A DNA stretch of 64,000 nucleotides, from positions 1,470,328-1,534,327 of the forward strand of contig VWZF01005531.1 of the NCBI GenBank assembly GCA_013396755.1. Reading direction: 5' to 3'. This document shows, one piece after another, positions 1 to 13,298 of this stretch. The notes below the pieces were generated by a model that saw only the letters and a list, made by a program, of their open reading frames with translations, did not search any database and was not told the DNA's origin. The stretch is from Sclerurus mexicanus (lineage: Eukaryota > Chordata > Aves > Passeriformes > Furnariidae). Made by a program: the position numbers and the translations under genes. Position 1 is the stretch's first letter, and each line of letters opens with the position of its first letter.

Positions 1-316
1 CACATTCCTTGCTGCAGTAAAAACTGTGGCTCAAAGGAACATAAAAACACCCCTGTGCTTGCAGACAGCAAGTACTTATAGGGCAGCAGAGTATTTTGGC
101 ACAAGGGCCAAACTCTGCCACGGGGCCAAGGCAGAGCCCTTTAGTTATGGGCTCCCACAGGCAGCCCCCCCTTACCCAGGCCAGACTAACAGGACCTGCT
201 ATTTAAAGCCAGTTGTATTTGGTGAGCCCTGTTATTTACTCTGTCCTCCCTTAGCACTGTGCTTTTACAGAGATACTTTACTTATCTTTGAGCAGGAGTC
301 ACACTTGAAACATGGT

Positions 317-332
317 GCACACACACACACAT
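317..332. repeat. (CA)n microsatellite
   Basis: Seven CA units. Confidence 0.9.
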
Positions 333-3300
333 ATTGGTGCTCCTGTAATTCTCCTTGCTGGTGTTGTTTTCTCCTTTAATATCAGAAAAGGCAAGCTGCT
401 ATCCTGAATGACTCTAGCATAGGTTGGTGTGACAAATACGTGTAATATTTTTCCTCCTAAACCATCAAGAAGCTCATTTTCAAATGCAAACCTTGATATT
501 TGGTGCAGACATTGGTTGTACAGAACAAATGTGGCTCCAGCACTAAGACCTCTGATACATATGTGGATGTCCTGCTGGGGAAGCCCTGTCCAAAAAGGAA
601 GTTCTCTTTGGTACACAGAGAAAATTCCCTTCCCAAGGACTGCAAAATATCTTATTCTACCAATGAACTCGGCAGAGCGTGCTGCAAGTTTTTCCCCTTC
701 ATTTTACATTTTCCTGGTGGATTAAAGCAAGCTTTAGGCTCCACTGGACAGAAAAGAGAATGCTAGACAGGACAGACAGATTTTCATTTCAAAGAGTTGA
801 TAAACCTGCATATATGAAGGCATCTCTGTCAGACTTACTAGATTCACTCATTTGAAGGAGCAGATGTTAAATTTCCAGTTTCCATCTAATCAAAAGCGAG
901 AAAGGGGGAAAGTTTTTTCACTCATGAGAAGCTCAAAGATTTGGCCAGCTGAGACCACTTCTTTAAACTTCAGAGTACAATGCAAATGTGTCTAAGTACA
1001 GCTGAGAGGGAAATCTGTTCTGCGCAAGCACATTTGTCTCTGTGCTTGTAGCTGTGCCCTACCGAAGCCAACATGGCAGCTATGTGAGATGCACAAAAAG
1101 AACCAGCTTTGATGATACCACTTGTCCCTACTCATAAATCTCCATGACTTTACCCATCCATTGCAATTCCACAGGCTATGCAGCAAGCAGCTCCTGTTCT
1201 ATTTTTTAAAGACAACTGATTAAGCGATATTGCCAGTACATCAAACCACCAAATGAGAGGCAAAGATTCAGTCTCGTCCTTGTAACAGGTTTTCCCACAC
1301 AACAGAGTATCAGAGCTTTAAGGTCCCCTCTTACCTCAAAGCTCCTCAGGCCTAGAAACAAGGAGGTCAAGGACACTGCAAGAGTGAGATTCCTACCTTT
1401 TCAGGGCTGACAATGCTTACCTCAAGTCATAGACAGTCAAAAGGTTTGATAAAATGACAACAGTTTCAGCAATGGGAATGTTAAGTCATTCTTGCAGCTG
1501 TTTTACATCAGTTGCAATTAATCTTTCTTTCCCTATGAGCCCTGGATGGTGGGACTAAAGGTTAATCAGGCAGACTGCCTTTTAGTCGAGGAATATATTT
1601 TCATACTTCCTAATTCGCTGCAGAAATAAGATTTTTATAATACTCATGCCCTTCACAGAGTGGTATTTAGATTTTATAATCACTCCCATGAGTGACCTGC
1701 ATAATTAAACTGTGCCTTAATCCCTCCTGGACAGTGGGGCCATTGCAAGCTCATACAGCCCATTTATTTGCTGTTCTGTCACTTATCTTTTATACTCACA
1801 ACACACAAAGAATAGGAGGTAAAATTACATAAAATACGCAAGAGAAGAAGAGATGAAAGGAAAAGGGCAAAATGAGCTTCAGCTAACTTAGGTGCTGATC
1901 TGCTTGCTTGCACCACTGCTCTGGGGCCCATTCAGGCACTGTATATCACGAGAACAAACAGCAAAAAGTGTTTTTTAGTTTTATACACCTTGCAGGGCAC
2001 AGTCATCACTTCACATGACTCCTTTTCCACGTGCTTTGGAAGTCCAAAAAATACTAAATGGAAGAGCAACTTCCACCCTCATCCCATGCTGGAGCTTCAC
2101 CCATCTGCACTCTGCTGTGTTGGGATTGAGGCCCTTGCAGTCGCCCGAAGGTGAACTGAAAATGCCACTAAAGGGGGTAATTACAGTATAAAAGTAATTA
2201 GAAGTACAGGTAAACCTTAATGTCGCAAACAGGTGAAACACGGACATCCTTGTCTACACTCAGTACTGTCTGTGCTGGTTACCCAGTTCCTCCCTTGCTC
2301 ATGCCCAGACACCATGCACTGTTCTTAAGTCTATTCTTATTTGTCTCTGGGTGCTTTCTGCTCTTGGTTATGTGAGGTAGCATCACCAGTGAAATGATTC
2401 CCCCATTCATGCATGGGTCCCAGCCCAATCTCTTTCAGCATCATTCAATTCTGCAGAAAAGCAGAAGGGTCATTCCCTCCTTTTGACTTTCTCTCTTTTA
2501 ATTACCAGGGCTCCATAATAAACTTAACCACAGTCGTGAATCATTATTTGTGGCCATTATTTACCCTACATAGGTTCATCAATACTAAATCCCTAACCCT
2601 AGGAGAGCTGGTGGCATTACCTGGGATGCAGAGGGAAGTTTGGGAAATGTGGCTGCTGCCAGGAAACTCAGAAAGAAGTCTCCATCAAGATGGTGCCACC
2701 AGGCCACCCTGATCATTGCAGCAGACAAATTACCTCCTGATTCATTCTGTCCTAACAAATGTCTGCAAGGGCTGCCAGGAAGCAGCAACATTTGTTTAAT
2801 CAGAGCCTTTGGAAAATTAAACGCTTTTGATGCCTGTGATAGATATCACCTTCCTCCCCCTCTCTTGCTCTGTTCCCCAACCATGGTGCTAAAGCTGCTC
2901 TCCTCCTCTGCAGCACAGTGAAGAATGGAATACAGATGAACAATTCAGAGCCGATAAATCAATCTTGTTTTACTTATTCTTGCTTCCTCCTCAGCTTTCC
3001 TCCCACTGCTGTCCCCTGCCACACAAATACATATAAGTACTGTCTTAGCTAGGTCAGCATGATTTTTTTTCTCCTTTTGTCCCATGGCAAATAACAAATT
3101 AACATCATCAGTATCAAGACTCCCACCATGCCTTCTGCACTCTGGCTGCTGCTACATCACCTGGGTTCATAGCTGGCCTCCTGTGAACTCAACTCCCACT
3201 CCAAAGGATGCAAAGGACAGTTATGAATTTTATAATATACTCTGCCCCTTTCTAAAGAGATTTTTCTTTCTAAAACATGATGTTCAGATAAGATTAATCA

Positions 3301-5261
3301 AGGAAGACCTATGCAGGGAAGAGCTAATTAAAAGGTTTTTCCCCATACTCTTTGGTAAGAGAGCTGGGGAGTGACAAGTGGCTAATTTGGTTGCAGAAAA
3401 CTCCCTGCAAGGCACTGGTACACAAAACTATCACAGTGAGATTGGTTATGAATTCTGCTTTGCTTCTGCTTGAAGACTAAGTAATTATTTGCTGTTAAAA
3501 GATAAACAGTCTTTTGCTCTTCCTTGGGTATTAAGAAAGTGTTAGCAAAAGAGAAGTATCTGTCTCAATCCTTCCAGTAACAGAAGGAACTTGGGCCCGA
3601 GCAGAGAGGATCACAGCACATACACAGCTCAGAAAGGAAAGGTTTGTGCTGTCTTTTTACTCTCTGAAGTGAGGAAGATGAGACTGATCAGGACTCACAA
3701 CTCGCTACACAGCTATTCACGGCTGATGATGGGAATAGAGATGCTTGTTTCTGTCAATACAGAACCCATCCTGTGGGCTTTTACAGTGTTCATCTGCTGG
3801 GTTGCTGTCCCTCTATCTTCGTTTTTTTTAAACATACTTAAATTGCTATCATGTTTCACACAATTATAATTTAAATGAAAATGAGGCACTTTTCAGACAT
3901 GTCCACAGTACTCTGATTCAAAAAGGATTTTTACGGCCATTTTTACGGAAAGCTGTTAAGAGTTCCTCACAAATTAAAGGAATGCATGGAATGGTTCTTT
4001 CTGTACAACCTCAAACGTGTCAGAGCAGTGAAATAAATTATACTATTTTAGGCATATCATGTTGTGTTATTTTTGGTAGTTCCCAGGAGTTGGTAAAACA
4101 GGAAATGCACCCCACCACTGTGAAAGGCTCTGTTACACTTTCTATAACCAGTAGCACACATGGACTTTTGCCCAGTGATGACAATATTTAACATCTCAGG
4201 TATTCGGCAGCCATGCTTATTTCATTGTGGTCACCAGAAATATCTGCAATAGCAAAATATTTCCATTCAAATAGGAGCTAATCTGGAACTTGGGAATGTG
4301 ACTTCTTAAAGCTCAGAAGTCTGCATATTTATAGTTGTAAAAGTCATATTAACAAACACATCAGTGGGCAGTGGAAGGGGCAATTAGCTCTGGTTGGTTC
4401 CCTTGCTTTCATCTCTGAAATCTCTCCTGAGTGTTGTGCACTTGCTCTTGAGTCAGAAGTTCCAAAACCTGATGCTCACTAGCAATTATACACATTATAT
4501 ACCAACCAGAACTGTGCAATCTTCCTAGCTATAAGCACAGGAACAGGAATAAAGGAAAATCATATTAATAAGCAAGTACCCACACCACAGAGAGATATTC
4601 ACAGGATAAAACAATGCAATCCTAATGGAAATTTTAGAGGAGGACTGCCCTATTTGCTAATGTTTTCTGCTGCAACTGCTGTAATACATCTGGCAAAACT
4701 CCCTTTTGGGGTAAATAAGCTCAGCTCCATTGAGTATAATTAATGGAATTCATTTATTTCTATAAAGTTTTGTCCAGCTTATATCTGGATGAGCCAGAAG
4801 TTATACGTGATCCACTCTGTAGAGATTTTCTTACATTATGAGCAACCATGGTGAGGGAAAACTCTAGGGAGTAGGCCTCAGAACTGTGTTTTATTTTTAT
4901 GCTTTTAAAAGGACTGCTGCATCAAATACAGCTTGTCATAAGAGGTCCTTTTTTTTTCCTGTCCTTGTGTGAACTCAGATTTTTCCTGACAGATGAATGA
5001 GATGAACATCTTCTTATGCAGCTACTATTACTGTCCAGCTATGGCCAATATTGCAGAGGGCTGTGGCCAAATGTCCATCTCCGTTACAGGACAGTGTCCA
5101 AATTTTGCTCTCTAGCTGGAGAAAAACAGTACAGTGCCTAATAAAGCTTTTTACTTAATTTTCTTGTGTTTTAATGTATTGTAACAGCTGCAATAACCTA
5201 ATTTCACTTTCTTCAGTCTTAGTAATTTGACATGCAAGGTTAAGAGCCTTTCAGTTCAGAC

Positions 5262-5345
5262 AGAACCATTAGATTATCTAGTCTGAACCATCTCAGACTA
5301 GCATCTGGCTTAGATAGGCAGACACTGACAAGTGCCAGGGAGTCT
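5262..5345 (-). mobile_element. Possible ancient CR1 3' fragment
   Basis: ACCATTAGATTATCTAGTCT followed by GAACCATCTC resembles the reverse-oriented 3' end of old CR1 families, best preserved in turtles, which read close to ACCATTAGATCATCTAGTCT. The remaining bases are weakly matched. The call rests on one 20-base block. Confidence 0.45.
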
Positions 5346-8300
5346 ATTTTATCAGTCTTTATATCTCCATTAATCTGACTTTAGAAATTACCCTCAACAA
5401 CCTATAATGGGCCTTCAGCAGCTGTATGCAACAGAAGCAAATTGGCAAAAATGCAAGAAAATTGGGAAAATTACAGCAAAATAGAACAAACCTCACATTC
5501 TCACTAAAGGACTGGGGAAGAGGTTTAATGCTTCTAACCAGATTTCCCTCTATTTAAGATCCATCTCTCGTCCATATACATGCACAAATGGGCACATATG
5601 TCTTCCACCAGGCAAGGTCAAGAGAACAGCTATTGTCTCTTCCAGCTGGCTCCCTGTTTCCAGTTGTACATGGGGCAGTTTGTGAAGAATTCCCTCCTCC
5701 CTACTCATAACTGTCTGCAAGAAGAACAGAGTGCACCTTCTATTAGAAAAAAAGCCATTTTGCAGCTATATTTCTGCAATAGGCCTTATTTATAACTTTC
5801 CTTCCCCATGTGCAATAGTATATTAACCTGAAATCAACTTAAAAGTGATTATTGGGCAGAGTTGGTGTTTTTTTAAAGACAATTAATGACAGGCTGTGCT
5901 GTTGGTTACTGAAGGTCCTTAGTTTTTATTATGAATGTAGGAAATATGTTCCGATATTTACCTAGAGTAGAAATTACAGAAATGATAATCAGAAAGGACT
6001 TAATGCATACCTAAACACACGCTCATACAACATACAGGGCCCAATTTAGATGCTTTTTAAGTCTTAGCCATAGGTGGGAGTGCATTCATGCTGAAAGCCG
6101 GGTATTACTGTGGGAACATATTGAAGATACAGATGCTGCCTTAGGCAGCCCTTCTTCCCACGCAAACCCTCTTTTGCCAACACTTCGATCAGTCTGCGTG
6201 GATGGAAGGTGCTGAGATAGAGTAATGCAGGCTCACACATGCTGCTTCTGTCTGCTTCAAGCCAGCCCTGCAACACTCTTCTCCCCAGTCTTTGCCACAG
6301 AAGTGGCATGGTATGTTTTCACGGGTTAGCTACTTGCTGGGGTTTTGAAGGATTGTAAAATGAAGTTCAAAATCCAAAACTGAGCTAGCTGCAATTCTTC
6401 TCTACCCATCTGCAAATGCATTAAGTGGTGGTGTGAGCCAAGTGAGAGAATGGTAACAACATGAGTGGCAGAGGATGTTTGAAATTGCACATGGAACAAT
6501 GTAGGTCCTGAGCTTGATGGCATAATGATGTGCTTGAGCTGTGGTGCTCTGACAAGAACAAGACAAGAAAACAACAAAAGCTCTTGCAAATTCCTAGCCG
6601 TGATTTGTCAAACGTTTAAAATGCCCAGAAACAAAAGAGCTGCATACACATTTGTATTTCCTGATGTAGGCATGACACCAGTCTGCCACATTAAAATCTG
6701 CCACATGCTGTCTCTGCATCTATCCTTCTCGTACGTACTCCAGTTGTCTTTGTTTCTTTAATATTATTTTTGCAGCATGATTTTCACTCTTCAGATATCA
6801 AACCTACTGTCTATAATCTTACCCCTTCTTTCTCAACCGAGCTTTCCAAGACTGCTTCTGGAGTTGATGGAATCCAAAAAAGAATGCTGTGCTGTATGGC
6901 ACTGCCAAGTGACTGACTCCTTGAAATTTTCACCCATGTATTGTATCTAACAGCTCAAAGCCTATTCCATAAGCTTCCCAGGAACATGGGTGCACAAACT
7001 CTCTTCCCACACCATCATTCCACAGTTCTGTGTCTGCCAACCACACAGAACACACGAGAAGGAGAGAACTCTCTGAGGCACTATCTTGTTATTTATGCAA
7101 TGGCATGTTGCCACATGTGCTGATCACCTTGTGAGCAAGCAAGATACTTCCACGCTGCAAAGACTTGAAGTTTAGATAAGGCAAACAATCCAATGCAACA
7201 CACTCGTGAGAACAGAGAAATCACAAGGCTGTGTAGCAGCTCCATCTGCCCCTGAGGCACAAGGTCCTCACCTCTTAACTATTATAACTCTCCCTCTACA
7301 CATGGCATATTACATAAGCTGCTGCATTTTGTAGAGAAAGTGGAACCCAATAAATGTTCAACCTCTCAGAAGACTAAATTCTGTGGAGTCCTGCTAGTTC
7401 TGACCATAAACTCATTACAAATATTAAAGAGAATACATTTCAGTTTATAAAAATATGGAAACTATAGAATACCAACTATAAAAAATGTATATATTTGGGA
7501 GAGCAGATGAGGAGAGCTCTTGATCCACTGTTCTTGCTCACACTCAGTGTAGCACACACTGTCAAAGCACCAGTCACTAGAGCACAGCTTTGCCTCCACT
7601 GAATTACCTCTCATAGCCAACAACTAGCCTTTCAAAGAGTCAACTTCCCAAATGGCAATGAAGAATTAAAATTCAGTATGGAGGGAAGACGAGATGCAAA
7701 AAAATCTTTCTTATTTCTTTATCTTTTTGAAGAATTCTTGCTTACTAAACTTGTATTATTTTGAGTTTCACGAGGGAAAATCTCTACTGTCACATTCCAG
7801 AAATCCACTAAGCATTCCTACATTTCTTGCTACTCTTGAAAGGATTATGTGGATCAACCTTACAACTGACATGGATTACACTGTGTTCCCAGTTCTAGCA
7901 TCCCTGGGAATAGCTGTTTGACCCCTCTTCATATAGCATGAATGGAAAGCATGGACTGGTTCCGTAGCTGATGTTTCTTTCAGGGTACAAGTCGCTCGAA
8001 AACTTTTACCTGTCTTCATAGACAGTGAATCTTTTATTCAGAGTCCTTTACATAGCCTGATATCCACTCCAGTGCTGCACACTGCCCATCACTTCTGGCA
8101 AATGAAGCAGATTAGCAAACACTCCTTATTTGCCAATTTGAGGAGTTCTGTCCTGCAGCTCTCCAGTCTCTAAGCCCCACATACCGGCTTTGTGTAGTTT
8201 CCCACGACTGCATAGCCTGAACTCAAACACAGAACACGTTTCTAAGCTGGTGGCTTACAAAACCACATCAGTGGAACTCTGGAGAAACTAAATCTCTGTC

Positions 8301-8764
8301 CCTAAAAGCATCATCATTACAGGTCACCCTGTTACATGAATTATAACCAAGGCAAACCTGCTGGGAAATGGAGTGTTTCTCACATCCAGGTTACTTGAGA
8401 CGCTGATTTACTTTAAATGTCACTGAACACTAACTTAATACATCATGCTGGAGCCTTCCCACTGGTCAGAGACCTGCTGTTTTTTTCTTCTCCCAGTAAG
8501 TGCTGCCATACCTGAAAGGAGAGTAGAGGACTATGATCCTCCTGGATCCAGCCAGCACGAAGAGCTGTCAGGGAACATATAACCTGGAACAAGCAACTTA
8601 AGTCTGTAATGACCAAGAGGGCAAATTTGCACTCAAATTCATCCAGCCATTCTCGTTTGTAAGACTACCAAGAAAACTAAAGGAGTAAGGCTATCCCGAA
8701 AATTAAAGGAGGTTATTTGAATTGATTGGTGCCCAAATGCTTTTGGCACATAAACAGTCTGTGG

Positions 8765-8915
8765 GAAGAATAATTGGGAAGATATAAAGGAAAACAGGAG
8801 TAAGTAACCTTTCAGCTAAATATTAGAAAAATAGTGTCAGGCTGTGGAATCACTTTCCAACGTAAAGGGAAGAAATAGCTTAGGCTATTTAAAAATTAGC
8901 TGGACAAATCACATG
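8765..8915 (+). mobile_element. Ancient CR1/L3-like LINE fragment
   Basis: AGGCTGTGGAATCACTTTCC followed about 45 bases later by GGCTATTTAAAAATTAGCTGGACAAA (given in part) has the layout of the CR1/L3 3' untranslated region, where a phrase like 'one-sided gap, GGAA..CTTTCC, TTTAAAAnnAGnnTGGACAA' recurs. Divergence is high and the boundaries are approximate. A profile search would be needed to fix the family. Confidence 0.45.
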
Positions 8916-11900
8916 CTCAGTTCCATGCTCACTGAGAACCCAAAAAGTCTTTTGTCACCCACAGTGGACATAATTCTATCCTGATCACAGATGTGAAACA
9001 TATTAAGCTTAAGTAAAAATGCCATTCATCATATTCTACTTTGGGTGCATCACTGATCTAATGGGACATCTCCTAGGAAAGCAATTTAGTAGTGCAGCCA
9101 ATAACACTGTCTGCAGTTTAAATGGGACAGAATTAGCATAAATTCAACTTAATAGGGACACATTTAGCTAAGACCAAGTAATTGTGCCACATCACAGTGA
9201 AATTCTACAATCCTGAAGTTTTATAACCACTAAATGAGACTCTAGGAAAAGTGCATATATGAAATACCTGACTAGCAGAATGAGTGGCTTTAAGCACAGT
9301 GGTGCATTTTTTCATTGCTATCACATTCTCTTGCTGTTCGAGGTCTTTTTAAATCTTGTTTTTAATGGCCTCTCCACTTAGTTAGTATGGGTACGTATCA
9401 GAATGAGCAACTTTCCAAGTATTTGTACATACTGTTTCACTATCATAGGAAAACCTATGCCTTGTTATCATCTAGTACTGGAAAAGAGGTGTTGGATGGC
9501 TGCTACACTTCAGCAGATCTCCCAAAAGCATTTGGATTCTGAGCACTTCTAGTAATCCTTGCTAAATCACAAAAAATGACCTTATCACATATTCCAGATT
9601 TTCCTCCTCCTCAGCAAGATGAAACAGTCAACCAAAAATTAATCTGCCAGCCTGGAGATCTAGACATATGCTATTATTTTTTGTAGGTAAAAGAAGAGGT
9701 GCAGGCTTTGCTAAAGGATATGAGCAATCCATTAAGAATAGATGATCTAGAACCCGCAGAAGCATGTTACTGCAAGAATGAGTCAGGCAGTAATCATCAA
9801 ACCATACTTATAAATAGCACAGAAAAACATTAATTCAAAGTGAACCTCTCACCTCACAAAGTCATGATACAGAACAAGCTAGGGAGTTTGTTTGGTCTGA
9901 TACCTGTCTCCTGTGCCAACTCTTGGTGGAAAAGTTCATCATGCTCTAGGTAATTACAGGAAAGTTTTCTCCTAATCTTAGATGTGGACAGCCTGTCGGG
10001 GCCAGACTCCCTGCAGTTAACTTTCAGTTATCAACGTGTTGGTCGTTAGTCTGATTTTTACACCACTTCCTCAAGAATTTGACAGCCATCAGGCTACTCT
10101 ATGAATGACTACGTGATCTCTCTTGAGTTCACCATTGAATAAACCTGTATTTGTCCTCCAGAAAAACATCTGATATACACCAGATAGAATAGTATTTAAA
10201 GCACCTCCTCACTGTATGGGATGGAAAAGAAATTTCATCATCTACCTTGGTTACCCATAGACTGAATAGTCGGCTGCCATATTCCTCAAGAAGAGGAGGT
10301 ATAATAAGTAGGTTAAATGAGTGAGGGGGAAGGTATACAGATATAAAAGGGATCTCTAGCAGCAACTTAATGCCTTCCCACACGGAACAAGAATTTGTAG
10401 CATCAGTGCATACCATTTAAAAGTTCAGAGTAGGAACTGGAACCATTTAACTGAATCACTAGAAAATCACAGCAACCAAGTAATCAATTCTACGAAAGTG
10501 TGTACTGGCTCCATCCCAACCAGTTTCACTGGTTGGAACAAGTTTTTTTAAAGTACTGTGCTCTGTATTCACCTGTTTCTTTCCACGCATGAAAATTATG
10601 GTAACTCAAAGCACATAGAGAAATAGGTCAGAGGCAACAGATGTCAAGTGCCAAAGAACCTGTTCCCCAGTCCATTTTAGGAATATATATAAAAAATGTG
10701 GCTCAGTTTACTACAGATGTAGAGAAGCTAATTGGCCAGGTTTAGGATACTGTAGTTCAATCAAACTACTTTAATTTAAATGCCTAAGTTCACATTTAAA
10801 AGCCTACCTTTCCAGGTGTAAACCTAGAAAACACTGAATTTTGCTTTAGCATTATAAACTACCCTTCAAATCTACCTTTTTTTACCACTTAGGTTCTGAC
10901 AGGTTTCCATCTGCCGACTTTCTATATCACTTCAGCTTTTGTTTTTTCATACTTATTTTCCAAAGCAAGGTGATCGATCTTCAGTAGCATATTCATATAA
11001 AAATTCAATAAGCTCATGATACTTAGATTGATGTGGCTTAGGGCATAATTTCTGGTAAGCATTTAATTCTTTCAAATCTTATTAAATTTTAAAGACCACG
11101 TCTGAAAAAATCAGGGGTTTATCCAGATACTATCAGAAACATCCTGAAAAAAACCCTGCTTTTAAAATTGTAATCATGAAATACTTTTACAATTACTTTG
11201 TAAAGAAGGAGAAAACAAAGTGTGTGGTCATACTTGTGTGAAACGAGAGAATCTTTAAACCCCCTGCCATGAGAACTCTGAACATATTATTTACTCATCC
11301 CTCAAAAAATCACATATCCTGATAAATAGGAAGTTAGTCACTCCAGAGAGGAACATGAGGTACCATACTGTGAGCTGTATTTAAAATAAAATGTTTTCAA
11401 CTGTTTCTATTATAAACTTGTTTCCATTATAGTACTATCAGTATCTTGGGCAAAAGTAATTTAACTGGGTGAAGCAGAACGGGAAACAGGACTTGGAATT
11501 ATTATTTGAAACAAAATAATTTAACCTGCCTGCTGGCTTTTTTCATGACTGCTATTTAAACTTTGAATAAAAACACAAACGTGTATTTTTTCTTTCAAAA
11601 ATGTTATGAAGAGTTACCTTCACCCAGATTTCTCTTACTTTTCAAGCAATTACAGACAGCACAGAAATAAGCTATGTCCTTATTTCATGCCCCTTTGTCT
11701 TGAAATTCCAAGCATGCCAAGTTTCACCATGAAAATTACCAGAGAATAATACTTTTTTTTTTCATTTTCAACTAGTTCTTCAAAAAGCAGCAGTATGAAA
11801 AATAAAAGGGAAGAAGGATGATCTCTGTTATCCACCAGCGTAAGCTCTGCTGACTGCAGCAGGAAGGAATGAACATTAAAGCATGGCACAATTCACCTGG

Positions 11901-11994
11901 CTGCTCAAAGCAGCTGGAACACAAGAATCAGAGGAACTGGCTCAGCTCTTGATTTAGAGCTTCACCCCTTCCAAATCCTGGTCCTGGTAGTTAA

Positions 11995-12180
11995 AGCCCT
12001 CTAGAAGTCCGGACCGAGCTTCTGACCACAGAGCAATCGGAAACACCGCCCCCACACCTCAGAAAGAGTCTGATCAAGAAATGACGTGAGGCCAGAGAGC
12101 ACCGATGGCAGTCGCCCATCCAGAGGGGTTATTGAAAACAGCAGGTTTCTCAGGATGTCCTAAAAACGCGTGCACTAGCA
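11995..12180. promoter_or_regulatory. Small CpG/GC-box and CRE-like cluster
   Basis: Within about 180 bases lie GTCCGGACC, an ACCGCCCCCAC SP/KLF-like box, TGACGTGA (CRE-like), GCAGTCGCCC and ACGCG. CpG density is clearly above the flanks but far below a CpG island. It is a possible enhancer with no supporting gene structure. Confidence 0.3.
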
Positions 12181-13278
12181 CCTCAATGCCTTGAAAAGGC
12201 TGTACCAGAAGCAAAGGGGAAAAGAAAAGCTGAAAGAAATGTCTGGTCACCTGTTGACCTCTCCATGTGGCAGCACAGAAAAAAGCCTTTGTGACTTATG
12301 TATGGCGATGTAATTTACTGTTCGAGGAGTTTTGCAAATATTATACTTAGAATTGAAAGAAAAAAAACCTGAGCTGAACGTTTTCCTGTGGACAAAAGTT
12401 TTCTGCACCTGGATGATAACCTACATTAGTTCCCAGCTATGCTAAAATTCCTATTAGCTGCCTCCCCCCTGAGGCCCCATATCGCTGTCCAAATATATAT
12501 TTCCCACTGCCTTTCCTAATGTTTTCAGTCTTTAACTGAAGGCCTTCAAGTCCCTGTCTTTCTGCAGAGAAAAAAAAGCCTCCTGAAACCCTTCAAATAC
12601 TGCACCCAGGATAAAAATAGGTTGAGCAGCTGAACATACCTATCAAATCCATGACATGCAAATTCAAACAAACCTAAACTTAAGCAGACAAACAAATGCA
12701 TGCCAATCTGTGTGAAACACTCGCTGGATTGTTCAGATGGTGTCTTTGCACTACAGAATATTGCCCTCTGGACTTCACACAGAAAAAGGAAAGCTATTAA
12801 AATTCAAAAGAAAGCTAGGTTTGTTTTTCCCTGCTGATGAATTTGTTGAAAAAGTGACCTTTTAGCTCAGTTTCCCAGAGGTGTGAACATTTTTTTTTCA
12901 TACTGTTGATATATGTGCCAATTTAAAGCGAGTTATACACAGTAGGTGTTTCTAGAAATATGAAAACCTCAGAGTTTGGTTGGACACCATTTGAAAACAG
13001 ATTGCTGAAGTGGAAAGAGGCATTGCTAGTTCCTTCTCTAGAAAGGCTCTGCTTTAATTTTTTAAGATTATATATCACTATTGACATCAGACTTCCAAAG
13101 AAATAATGGAATTAAACTACCATATTGGCTTCAATATTAAATATCTTCACTAATTCTTTTGTTCCATGTTGTGCTTATAGTGCCTAGACCTGTGCAACAA
13201 ACTACTTTGTAATAATCACAAGTCGTTTGTGTCAGTTTAAATGTTTCCTCAAAAATTTGCTTACCTTGGCAGTAATTT

Positions 13279-13298
13279 GGGGGGGGGTGGGGGGCGGG
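13279..13298 (+). repeat. G-rich tract
   Basis: Runs of 9, 6 and 3 G are separated by single T and C bases. It could form a G-quadruplex by splitting the long runs. Confidence 0.8.

Noticed and set aside
2690..2760. Minus-strand ATG-AAT-CAG-GAG, reminiscent of the MNQED segment of ELMO1
   Set aside because: Only four codons match, a stop lies just upstream in frame, and the following residues (VICLL) do not fit.
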